A stretch of DNA of 64,000 nucleotides, taken from Hypomesus transpacificus. Its lineage: Eukaryota > Chordata > Actinopteri > Osmeriformes > Osmeridae. Below the pieces are notes generated by a model. The model worked only from the letters and a program-made list of their open reading frames with translations, was not told the DNA's origin and made no database searches. The position numbers and the translations under genes are program-made. Location: positions 2,165,596 through 2,229,595 of the forward strand of contig NC_061067.1 in assembly GCF_021917145.1 (NCBI RefSeq), written 5' to 3'. Shown here piece by piece: positions 1 to 11,460 of this stretch. Numbering within the stretch: position 1 is the first letter of the stretch; the number at the start of each line of letters is the position of its first letter.

Positions 1-264
1 AGATTAGACCAAACTGGAGAAGCTGAGCCAACCAGAGAATATAGTTTAATGAGCGTATGGCAAGTATACTCCAAGTAAACTCTACATAAAATGTCCAACT
101 GATGTCCAATGAGAGAGAACAGGGCCATCGGGTGCAACAGCCTTTTTCAAACCTCAAACAAAAGAATATTAGCTTTTGATAATTTGAGCCCAATAATGTG
201 TTAATTAGGTCTAGAGGACCCAGTGGGTCCAGAGTCTTGTACCAGACCAGAACCGATCTGTACC
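1..264. other. 3' flank of zfhx2
   Basis: Sequence downstream of the zfhx2 stop codon, probably 3' UTR and intergenic. No gene or repeat recognised. Confidence 0.5.
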
Positions 265-3200
265 TTAGCTGGTGCTGCTGGCTTGAGGTGAAGAGGACTC
301 AACAGTCTCTCCACCAGAACCAGTGACAGAACTGGATCCAGCAGCAGACCCATTGTTGTTGACAACAGCACCCGTCGCAGGCTGGCCAAAGTTAGTGGTT
401 CTCAGAGTGGCTAGATGTCGGGGGGAGAAGACGTGGGCTCTGGCAGCGGCCCTGGACTGGAAGGCCACACTGCAGGCCTCACACCTGCCCCTCAGACTCT
501 CCCGAGCCGCGGGCTGGCCGGCCGGCGGTGGGCTGGACGGCTCTACCACGCTGAGCTGGACTGGCTTGGGCAGGATAGGGCGGTTGGCCCTCAGAGCGTT
601 GTAATGCAGGTAGCTTCCAGAGCTAGTGTCTACCTTCTTCGCGGGGTCCGATGATGGAGACTACACGAGGATGAGGTTGAAATAGAAAAAGGGACATGGG
701 GAAAGGTTAATATCAGTATCAAAGGCTTGTGTCTACAATTAAATCACATACACAGTTAGGGAGGAGGCAATGAAGTGGAATTCTTAAATCAGATTGAAAT
801 GAATCCAGTGGAATCCTGGTGCTTACCAGCTTTTCCTGCTGCAGGCGCCATCGCTTCTCCTTAGCCCGTGTGTTCTGGAACCAGATCTGAACGACCTTGA
901 GAGGAAGGCCTAGCTCGGTGCCAATGGCCTCGCACTCCAGCGCGTTAGGGTGAGCACACGTTTCGTAGCAGGACTGCAGGATGGACAGCTGTAAGCAGGA
1001 CAGGTGTGTGCGTGGCCTGCGACTAGTGGAGTGGTGAAGGAAACTGGACTCCGTAGATTTGGGGACACTGGGGGAGCTGGTGGTGGCGTCTGTGCCCGAG
1101 CGCCCTGTGGAGGAGGTGGTGGTTGTGGAGGAGGTGGTTGTGGTGGGGGATGTGGTGGTGGGGGATGTGGTCATGGAGGGGGCAGGAGCAGGAGTGATGG
1201 TACGGGGCTTAGAGACCGACAAACCCAACTGTTCCCTTGAGAGCGTGTTGATCTTGAAGGCTCCTTTAGGAGACCAATAGCTCAGCCCATTCTGCTTCTG
1301 AGCAGCAGAGGGTGGTTTGTTGATTGGTGTGGACGTCAGTTTGGGTACCATGCGGCTGGAGACTGCAGGACCAACCTTTTCCTCACTTCCATCATACTCC
1401 TCGTCTGTTCTCTCTTCGTCCGCGCTTTCCTCTTTCATCTTGCGTTTCTGCGGTGAGCGAGTTGGGACGGGGAGCGTCTCCTTAGGAGCTGCAGGAAGAA
1501 TTGGAGGTGTGATTTTCGGTGCAATTTTGACCATGGTGATGTTGCTAGTCGTCTCCAGCTTGGTCTTTGGCACTGCAGACACACTGCTGCTCACAGACGA
1601 GACCGTGGAGAGGGCAGCATCCTTCGGCTTGAAGGGAACCGGATTGGAAGATTTCACAGCCACCTTCTCTTTCGCGGGCTCTTTGTCAGGCTTCAGGAGT
1701 GTCCGAACAGGCGTGGCTGCAGTCGAGCCACTGCTGTTGAAACTGGCGTTTGACTTGGGAAGGGTGGAGAAGATGGGTTTTGAAAGGGGCCAGGTGAACT
1801 TGATGAGCGGTTTGCCCACTGCCGCCAGAGTGCCGTCACTAACGAAGCGAACCTCCCCCTTACGCTCTCGGGCTCTCATGTTCTGGAACCAGATCTGCAC
1901 CACTTTTTTGGGGAGGTGGACCCACTCCGATATCTGCTCAAACTCGTTCTTTCCAGGATTGGGGTCTTTGAAATAACAGCCGTACAGCACATCCAGCTGC
2001 TCCGCCTGGATGATGGTTCTGGAACGCCTCATGTCCCTGTATCGCTTTCCTTTGGACTTCCTCTGCTCCTTATCCTTCTCTTTCTCTTTCTCCTGCTCCT
2101 GCACCTTAGCCCTTTCCCGCTCTCTCTCCACGAGGGTGGCGTTCATTCTCTCGGCCGCCCTCATGTAAACAGTGCTGGGTTTGGACATGTTATTGCTATT
2201 GATAAACCCCCCACTGTTGGAAGTGGACGTGTTGCCAGCAGGGTCAGGTTTTACCTGGACCACTATCAGCCCTTTGGCTGTGGGCCTCAGGCCGAGGCCG
2301 TCCAGCAAACGTCCTTTCTGTACTGAGGTCTTGTCGACCATGGAGGACAAGGAGGAGGAAGCCTGCGTTGTGCTGTGGCTCTTCCCCATGCTGAGGTCCA
2401 GGGCAGCCTCGCTGTCTTCGCCGTTGGGAAGGTACGGAGAAGCCTGACGGTACGACGAGAGGGACGGTGTGAGGAGAGGGTCGGAGAATCTTGTGACGTT
2501 GGGCGGGCTTGGAAAGGCAGGCGCTTTACCGCCATCCCCTTCTGCCACGCCCACCCCGACCACAGAGGAGGGAAGGGAGAGGACATAGGGGCTGAGGAAC
2601 TGGGTGGAAAACGGAGCGAGGGAGAGGGACAGAGGCAGGGACTGCAGGAGGCTGCTGGGAAGTCCGGGATGGTCCATGGCGACTTGAAGAGGGTTGGGAG
2701 GGTCAGCCTGGGCTTCCAGCTCCAGATCCACATCAGGGTCCAGCCTCTCCCTCTTGATTTCCACCTCCTCACGTTCCAACTCCCTCCTCCTCTTCCTCCT
2801 CTTGGCCTTCTGCGCTACGGCTTCCTCATCATCATCCTCGTCTTCGGCGTCTGAGAGAAACACGGTGGTGGAGCGCAGTACCTTCCCTCCGCCCAAGCCC
2901 TTGTCTCCCGCTGGGTCGCTCCTGAGCTCCTCCCTGACAGGGCTGTCAGGCTGCTCCCTCATGAACGCACTCTGACTGTCCTCATCTGACACGATGACTG
3001 AGGTGTAGACCTCTTCGTTGTCCGAGTCAGAGGTCAGACAAGAACCCGCTGGAGTGTCCGTCCTCCTGCCTCCACTGCTGGAGAGATCCATGGCCTGACT
3101 GCTGGACGCCTCGCTCTCTACCATCGCAAGAACGCGGTCCTTCTCATTGTTTCCCGTGCCCCGGTCGCGCCTGGCGTACCTTGCCATGCTGCGTCTGTTT

Positions 3201-6200
3201 TGTGTCGCCAGGGCTTTTTGCCTTTCTTTGGCGTTCCGTGCATCGCAAAGCCACTTCCGCACCTCCACCTCCGAGAGGCCAACCTCCTTCCCCAGAGCTT
3301 CACAGTCCTCGTGGGGCGGGCTGACAGCGTCGGCCTCACTACGCGACTCCAGGAAAGCCAGGAGGACCTGTGACTGGAACTCTGACAGCGTGGGCAGGCC
3401 TGGAGAGATGTGCCAACCTCTTGGATTGCGCAGGTGGCGAGTTTGGTCTGGGAAAGTTAAGGTGCATCGAAAGGGGCTGGATTTCGGGGTGCTGACCGAA
3501 GTGCATGGGCTTGTGCCGGCTTGAGATTTTTGAGGGGTGGAATCTGGGCTAAGCGTGAGGTTTAAATTCACCGGGCTGTAACTGGAGTTGCTGGGAACAG
3601 ACACAGAGGGCGAACGGTTGTCGTTGAGGAAAGTTTTGTCTGTAGACATTGGGGACAGCGTTAGATTTGGTTTAGCCAATTTGCCACCGCACTTGTCAAT
3701 GTCTCCACTTTCATCTGGACCAGAGATTCTCCCATCTGTTGTGCTATCTCTATCCGCCATTTCATTGTCTCCCTCTTTTATACAGGCCTCAAATCTGTTC
3801 TTTCTGCCATCTTTCAGTTGATGTGCAAACTTTTTGTCCTCTTCCTCCCCCATCTCTTGCCCTCTTTCCATCGTCAAATTATCTTCCTCCTCAACCTTAA
3901 CGTTTGGTGACTCTCTTTCAGAAGCACATTTACCCTCTTCCTTCGCCGTCTCCTTTTCACTCTTGACATCCTCCTTTCGGTCGTCTGAGCTTGTCGGCAG
4001 GGTCGTTGGGATTCCCAGCGTGGGCCATTGGGTGTGCAAGGTGCTGAGTCTTTGGGCTAGGAGGGCTTGCTGGGCTGCATTGAGACCCAGTAAGGGCATG
4101 GACTGGGTGAGGTGCTGGGCATCTGACCCCAGGCCCTGACTCTGTGCCAGGCCGTTCAGGATCATAGGCATCAGCATCTGAGGCTGTGGGATCAGCTGGG
4201 TTGTGGCCGCGCCAGGTCCCGCACCAGCCGCAAACAGGGAGGGGAGGAGGGAATGCGGGAGGGAGCCGGGGCTGGACGTGAGGAGGGTGAGAAAGGCAGA
4301 GACAGCCTGGGACGAGGCCACAGGGGAGGAGAGCAGAGAGGAAGCTGACACGGTCTGAATCTGATCTCCATCTTTGGCTGTGGTCACCGCTGCCGTCAGG
4401 TTTCCTGGGGCAATGCAGTTGCCGCTGGTGGCTGGGACCATCTGGGAGGCTCCTCCCCCGGAGGTAACGACCAAGCTAGGAGCTTTGTTGTTGTTGCCGC
4501 CGGTACTTCCAGCGTTTCCAGCTGCACTGCTTGCTGCGTTTCCAGCATTTCTGCTGCGGGTCTGATGTAAAACAGATTTCATATGACTCTCCAGAGTTAT
4601 GGCATGGTTATAAGAGACTCGACACACGGCACACTGGTAGGGCTTGGTTGATATAAAGGGCCGAGAGAGAGAAGGGAGCAGGGGAGAAGGGTTGTCATTT
4701 TCTCCACACTGATTTGAGGACCCCGTTCTCATCCTTTGGATATGGGAGGTGGAGTTGTAGTGGACACTCAATGCAGTCTTGGTAGGAAAAGCCTCCAAAC
4801 AGGCACTACATCTGAACGGTCGACTGTCGCCGCTTTCCGCCACAACACCGTTTTTACCAGCTGATCTGTCGTTGTCTGGAAACTCTGTTCTTGCGAGTTC
4901 CTCCGTTTGTTCCTTTTCTGGATGTGACTCCAGGTTAACGTCATCCCTTTCCGGTTCCCCCATCCTTTCTAGCTCTGCATCAACCTCAGGGTACTTTTCT
5001 GGTTCAGAAGTCTCATCGGGTTGACATGATTCTGTGGGGGAATTTGAGGCATGCTTCAGATGTGATGATTCGGTATCTGATTTGAAAACAAAAATGGTAG
5101 TTATTAGTTTAAAACATTTTCAAACCTACTTTATCAACTTTGACAACACCTGCATGTCCTCTACCTGATGGCAGGTTTGATACCGGTCTGATACCGTTCG
5201 CTGTGATGCATTTAATAAACACTGTGGGAAAGTGAGTAACTTCTGCCCCGCTGAAGAGAAGCTCACCTGTGGCGTTCTGAGAACCTGGATCCTCCACTCC
5301 ACTCACACTCTGTTTGGGGGCAGCCTGTGGAGAAGACATTTGTCAGGTTATTTTGTTTAACGTAAAATAAAAAGGAACTTTAAAATATTCCACTCTGATC
5401 TGCAGGACACAACAGCTTAGCATCAATGGGACATCGGTTTAGTACCAGTGAGGGTGACACATTCAAGGCATTGTTGCCCATTTAAAACAACTAAAAGGCC
5501 TACTTTACTTCCTCATGCAAATTAGATTAGTATAATTGCATAGACATCAGCCACCACAATGTACAGTCCGATATCTGTGTAAATGTCTCCACCCATTGAC
5601 TCTGTAGTAATAAATAGCACAACACAGATAATGGTTGTCATTCATCCAGTCTTGCAGGCTGATCAGTGGAGTGCAATGACATTTCTTTGAGGCCTCCAGA
5701 CTCTGCATCATCCTCCATATACAAGAATAACATTGACCCGAGTGCTGACTGAATACATGATAGATTAGTTTCCCAACCAGGACTTGGTTCAGACTTAATG
5801 AAAGCGTAGCCTCAAGCTGTATTCACATGACAAGCAACTCGTTGCTGGGGCAGACCGAGCAGCATCATCATCATGTCAAGATTTGACATGAACACCCTCA
5901 TTCAACAATGACTGTTCCAACACTTGCTTCCCAGTTGCATGGAATGGCCACTTAGGCTAATGCTAATGTGCCGAGGACAGTCTCCTTCCAATCTAAAATA
6001 ATCTAGATAACGTTTTGGGGACCCATTTGTGTCAAATAACTCCCCCAGTGGCAAATCTTCCACACAGCATGTATATAATACTTACTATGTCCAGCAGTTT
6101 GTCCACACAGGTAGGAAGAACACTGTGTCTGTCAGTCAAATGCTGAGAGAGGGAGCCCCGGTCTAGTTGCTCTTGTTGACACAAAGGACACAGCCACTTT

Positions 6201-6244
6201 GCCACCCCGTTGCTGTCACTGCACACTGTCTCTCCAGACTCCTC
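265..6244 (-). CDS. zfhx2: Zinc finger homeobox protein 2 (zfhx2-like), N-terminally short
   Basis: Large nuclear transcription factor with C2H2 fingers and three homeodomains. Coding exons (plus coordinates, read right to left) are 6086-6244, 5267-5324, 827-5076 and 265-660; phases agree at every junction. Exon 6086-6244 carries a finger (WLCPLCQQEQL...HLTDRH) followed by LPTCVDKLLDI, as in ZFHX proteins just before the homeodomain half. The big exon holds two more fingers (FRCSACLEAF, YQCAVCRVSY), a divergent homeodomain (EVRKWLCDARNAKERQ), and two typical ones (KKVVQIWFQNMRARERK; LKVVQIWFQNTRAKEKR). The last exon adds a finger (RCEACSVAFQSRAAARAH) and stops at 265-267. Three homeodomains and thtpa as neighbour favour zfhx2 over zfhx3/4, which have four. 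Mammalian ZFHX2 is about 2,570 residues; this model is about 1,620. No exon for the many upstream fingers is visible before thtpa, so the start is unresolved: open exons ending near 6667 and 7171 have the right phase but no family similarity that I recognise. Confidence 0.85.
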
Positions 6245-8818
6245 CTGGCAGACAAAGATGCGTTTTAAAATGTTACAAAACGTACAGACATCTTTTAAAA
6301 CATTAGCCTCATTTCTAAACAACACTGCACAGCCACGTTATGATGAATAACTTAAACCTGCAGAAATGGCCTGATTATTGACCTTGATAAGAAATTTGCA
6401 CCAGAATCAAACAATATGAAGACTGCACACCTTCATTACAATGCACGAATCATGATCCATTAGCTAAAACATTTCCCCACACACCACCAAAATACCAACG
6501 ACCGACATAATCCACCGTCAACAACTCAATGCAGTGCTGTTTTCAAGTAAGAAAGAAAATACTCGACACGCATTGAGTGATTAGTTACCATATCTGGCAG
6601 ATACCATTTTAAATAATACCAACATAATCTACAACTACAATGCACCGTCTTGCAGAGTAGAAACTTACCGATGTGAACCCGTTTTCCCCAAAGAAAGATA
6701 CCAACACAGCGCTTTTGCCCACTTGCGTCCTTAACCTCATGCCAATTACCAAGCCGTGCCCAGAAAATATCGTTTTAGCAGCAAGCCGACTTAAGAACGC
6801 TGGGCTGCATATCAATGTGTAATCATATATTTGTGGAAAAAATCACAAGTCTTCATTGTTTAGAATTCGCTCTAATTAATGAGCAGCCTAATTAGCTGTG
6901 CCGACCAGTGATGAATCAATTACCTAGCACAGGCTAGTTAGCTTGCTAATAAGACACAACGTCGTAGTTATGTTGCTAGCTGGAATGCTATGAATTCATT
7001 AAAAAGGAGGACCGCAAGATCGCTGCTATGCAAATCAAGCAAAGTACGGCTGAAAATAGTAACATACACATCTAGCTACTGCTTTGTCTGGTATAATAAG
7101 AGATACCGTTAGCTAGCAATAAATGTAATAAACAAAAGGGCTAAAGTCGTGGCACTAAGCCTGCTCCTTACCTTCCTCCCACTAGACTCGACAGAAAAAA
7201 AACTTATCTTACCTAACAAACCCAGGTGTACATGGCTTGGTACTTGGCTACCCATCTCGAGGCATATGTGGTCGGCTTCAGATACCAAATAGATTAAGTA
7301 GGCTTTTAGGCGTCTCATCCAAAACCTCGGCCTCGAGTTGTTTCCTTACCCCACTGATTGTGGACTGCCAATGGGGCATCTAGTATTACACCACCCGCCG
7401 CCTGCTCAACAGCGCAAATTGAGGCCTACACGGACTAAGCTATTTAATTAATGAATATGGGTTCCCTTTACAGATGTGTAAAAAACCTCGCGCCCCCTCC
7501 TCCCTCTCCATTCCACAGAACCCATGAACGCATTTTAATAGTCAACTTCATTATTCTACATACTTTCGCTCGATTCATGGCCATTTCAACTAGCTTTTAC
7601 ATCGTTTCAAGTCGTAATTGACGATAGAATTAAATGCTAGGCTACTTGAAACACACTAGCTACGTGCACACAGAGAACGGCGAAGGGGTGGCGGAGAGAG
7701 GGAGAAAAGACGGAGGTTGAAAAGTTTGGAATTTAATGTTCGAAATCTGTTTATGGAACTGCATGACTTTCAACATAATCATTCACTCGAAACTATGAAT
7801 TGCACACCACCCTTCCAAATACAGCAACACTAATTCGATGTCGGCTATCTTGTTTAATTAACTTCAGAGCAATTAGCTAATGCATTTACCTGCATGGTCG
7901 CCGCTCCAGCGCACGCTTCCCCTTGCTCTTCAAAACTGAAAAGTTTTCTCTAGCTCGCCCTCCCTCGCTCGCTCTCTCGCCCTCCCTCATTCGCATTCAC
8001 CCTATCCGTCTCGCTACGTCCCTTCTTCCCTCTAGTAAACACACGACAGCTCCCCCCAAGGCTGATTGCTGGCATTCAGGGACACATCCGTCGAAAACAC
8101 ATTTAGTATTTGTATATTTGAATTATCCGTCTACACAATCACGTCTGCAACTGTATGTTCAATACAAATCTTGAAAGAGGTCGAGGAAAGTCTAGAAATG
8201 TGTGCTCTCAACAAGTTTAAAATTGTGATTTCGGCCAAAACGTGCTCGTGAGTAGATGAGTAGGCTGTCATGATAAAGTGATTAAATAACTAATGTGATT
8301 TTGCAAACATTTATTTTCGACAGTTTATCGTTTTATTGTATTTCCATCACTCTTATTGCAGACACAGCTGAAGCCATCAAATGTTAAGGACACTTCATCA
8401 CACCCTAATCAGAGTAAAAAACACTTTACCAACGATTCAATTCATTAAAAGTGCATTACCAAATGTGCGCCTGCGTTGGTGTGACGGCACTTTGACGCTC
8501 ACGAATGGACATCAAGGTGCCCATACTGTGCCAGTGTAAAACAATTTACTTATGACAGGGATATAGCTAACCGAGTTAAAATCACACGCGATTGCTGTTT
8601 TATTCTACTACGTGATTCGGTTGTTTTGTTTGTTAACTGTAAGGTGAGAGAGACTGTAGATTTGATTGATGGTTTGGCTGTGTCTTTCATGCATAAACTC
8701 CGCATTTAGACTGCAATATCTGTCGACTGTTTAGCTTTACAGCATAAATTAGCTTCTGTTTGAAATGCAAACTGATTAATGTGGCATTAATCTGTATTTT
8801 GTGTTCGTTTGGACAGCA
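6245..8818. promoter_or_regulatory. Divergent 5' region between zfhx2 and thtpa
   Basis: About 2.5 kb separate the first certain zfhx2 exon (-) from the thtpa start (+). It must hold both promoters and the zfhx2 5' exons. Candidate zfhx2 donor sites on the minus strand lie near 6667, 7171 and 7212. I see no long coding frame, no recognisable transposon and no clear TATA box. Confidence 0.45.
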
Positions 8819-9826
8819 ATGAGCGTGGAGGTGGAGAGGAAATTTGTGTGTGATGCTGACATTCAGAAAAGACTGGAGGAGGTAGGAGGTGTGTTCATAC
8901 TTCATACTATTCTGTATTCAGGACTGTACACCAATATCCAGTAGAGAGGGGATACGATTTGTTGAACATCAAGTTGTCTACTATGGGAACATTTGATTTT
9001 CATTTATGCATGTAGACTTATTATCGTTGCACTTAATCAGTCAAAACAAGAAACCCATTCAAATTGTTCTCTCTCTCCCTTTTCCTTCAACCCCTCACAA
9101 GCCGTGTGCATTGGCCAGTGTGAGTTTCAAGACCGCTACTATGACTCTGCAGACTTCCACCTCACCTTGAGAAATGTCTGGCTCCGCTGTCGCCAGGGCA
9201 GCTGGGAGCTGAAGTACCCCACTGTTACAGAGCTAGAGGACAGAGGGGGGGCTTCGCTGTGTTCCCGATATGTAGAGGTGACAAATCTACCTCAGATTCA
9301 ACTGAAAGTCAGAGAAATGATGAGTGAGAGTGATAATGAGCCAGAAGTGAAGGAGGGAGGTTGTGCCAGCAACACACACCCAGTCCACGGAGACAGAGCC
9401 TGCACAGGAGCCAATGAGAGCAGCCCTGCAGACCACGCGTGGCTGGCTGAACTAAAACTGGTTTGCTTTGCAAATTATACAACTGTGCGACGTTCGTTCG
9501 GTTTTAAAGAGGAAGGAGTTCGCGTGGACTTGGATCAGGCAGACTTTGGATACTGTGTTGGAGAAATCGAGGTGATTGTGCCTGAAGGAGAAGACACTCA
9601 GCCTGCTTTGAAGACAATTAGAAATACTGCTCAGAAGCTGGGTGAGTTTAGGAAATGTGTACCTAATGGGAGAATACTTTTTTTTGTCTGTATATTTAAT
9701 GTATAATTGTTTTTCTTCCATTCAGGCCTGTCTGGTGATCAAAGAGTTCAGGGGAAAATGGATGTCTACCTGCAAACCTACTGCCCAGAGCACTACACTA
9801 AATTACTGAATGCACATATATTGTAA
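8819..9826 (+). CDS. thtpa: Thiamine-triphosphatase
   Basis: Cytosolic enzyme that hydrolyses thiamine triphosphate to the diphosphate; member of the CYTH (triphosphate tunnel) fold. Exons are 8819-8888, 9102-9641 and 9726-9826, giving 236 residues (human 230). The start is set by MSVEVERKF, which carries the CYTH signature E-x-E-x-K at residues 4-8. Further family landmarks are DRYYDSADFHLTL, WLRCRQGSWELK and RVDLDQADFGYCVGEIE. Exon 1 could also end at 8881, but the GT at 8889 keeps phase and restores LEEVGA before VCIGQCEF, matching the family. It lies head to head with zfhx2, as the human genes are neighbours. A polyadenylation signal follows at 10149-10154. Nothing is broken. Confidence 0.93.
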
Positions 9827-10148
9827 GAAATAGGATAACTTGTAGCAATGCATTTTTCATCTATTAATATCCTTTCACATTTCCATACCCCCACTTGCAT
9901 ATTTGATTGCTTATCTAAACTGTCAGTCTCACATTATTCTAACAAAGTAATTCCTATGTAATTCAAAACGAGCAAAGATTTTGTCATATCATAAAGTAAA
10001 GATTGTTGTGGCTGCCATTTGATCCCGTTTTGAATTCATGTGATTTCTGAGGTAATCGACTTTAATCTGGGACCCTCTTTAGAAACATGTAGTGCCTGTT
10101 ACTATTGACAGTGAAGTTTTCTTTGAGTGCCACTCTTTTGAAAGACAC

Positions 10149-10154
10149 AATAAA
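10149..10154 (+). terminator. Polyadenylation signal of thtpa
   Basis: AATAAA about 320 bp after the thtpa stop codon. Confidence 0.6.
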
Positions 10155-11460
10155 ATGGCCTATTCTTGAAAAGTTATGACCATGGGAGTATTATTGACGT
10201 TTTAAAAATTAAGAGCTTGTAAAACGGCCATTTGCTAAACGGTGGGTCTACGGAATGTGGTAATGCGTGCAGACATGTGGCCCTCAAACACCTATTTTGC
10301 ATATAATAATTCATTTTCTTGCTTTCGAACACCACATCAGTCATCTTCAAAACGTAGGTCATACACAGCAGTTATCTTACGACGCCACCCCCCTTTTCGG
10401 ATCTGCTTTTTCCGGACATGTGAGGGGATACATTTTCAGACATTTGGCACATAGCCTACCTCTCATATAATAAAAAATTGAAACATGTAGCATATGCTAG
10501 ATGTTTAGCACCGAAAAGTTGTGTTTCCTTTTCAATTACGAAACGGTCCTCTGATTGGTGATCAAAACAGACTCCACGTGCTGACGTAGGCACTACTAGG
10601 CCTGGCCTCGTCTGTAGTGATCAAGTTAGTGCTGCAGTTTGAGAACACTGCTTTCATTTGTATCGTGTATTTTATCATCATTTCAGCCGACACATTGAGT
10701 TATACCAATATTTATCAAACTTCTGTTAAACTTTTAGCTACAAACAGAGAGGTTTCAACGAGGCAAACAAATTAGTGGTTTGATCCCTCCTCGCGATAGT
10801 TGATCATGTGACTGCCAAAGTGCAGGGGCTCGTGAAGAGGGCTTGTATTTTGTAAACAACATGGCGCAACACGGACTGGGCTAGAAAAACTACTCCAGTT
10901 TGGACAAAATCGAGATTGAAAACATTTCTCACATATAACACCTTTTGTCTTTGTCTAACTTGTATCGATATATCTGACGAAGAATTTAACTTCCAGTACA
11001 ATTGGTTCCAAGGAACTGTCAACGACAATAACATAGGGGTATGTACAGTAGCTAGCTAGCTAACGCTAGTTACAGTCTATAATCAATCTTTAGTTCTAGC
11101 TGCTAGTTCAACCCTAATTTACATGTTATATGTTTTATACATAAAATTACTAACAGTGTGTGTAGTGTTCAATTTTAAATCCAAAATGTGTTTGTTGTTG
11201 AATCTGTTAAGCAAGGACGAGGGAAGACCTCCACCGTGCATTACTCAACTATCCACATACTGCGCATTAATTGTAAACTGCCGAAGAGATTGTTACGTGT
11301 GTGTGTGCGTGTATGGATCAGAAAAATGGCTTTTATAATGGCTTGTATTCATATAAGTGTGTGTGTGGTCGCACGAACGAGAGAGAGGGCGCGGTGTTTG
11401 ACACCTTCTGGGCATAAACATTTCCGTTCAACATTGTTGTGCTCGCCAGACTCTCGGTCT
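10155..11460. other. Intergenic region and 5' region of dcaf11
   Basis: No protein-coding gene recognised. A 3' splice site immediately upstream of the dcaf11 start (AG at 11448-11449) implies a 5' UTR exon further left; a donor-like GGGGTATGT at about 11037 is a candidate end for it. The region around 11044-11065 is a run of GCTAGCTAG-type palindromic repeats. Confidence 0.4.

Noticed and set aside
1004-1280. Long Gly/Val-rich open frames on the plus strand
   Set aside because: They are shadows of the Thr/Ser-rich region of zfhx2 on the opposite strand.
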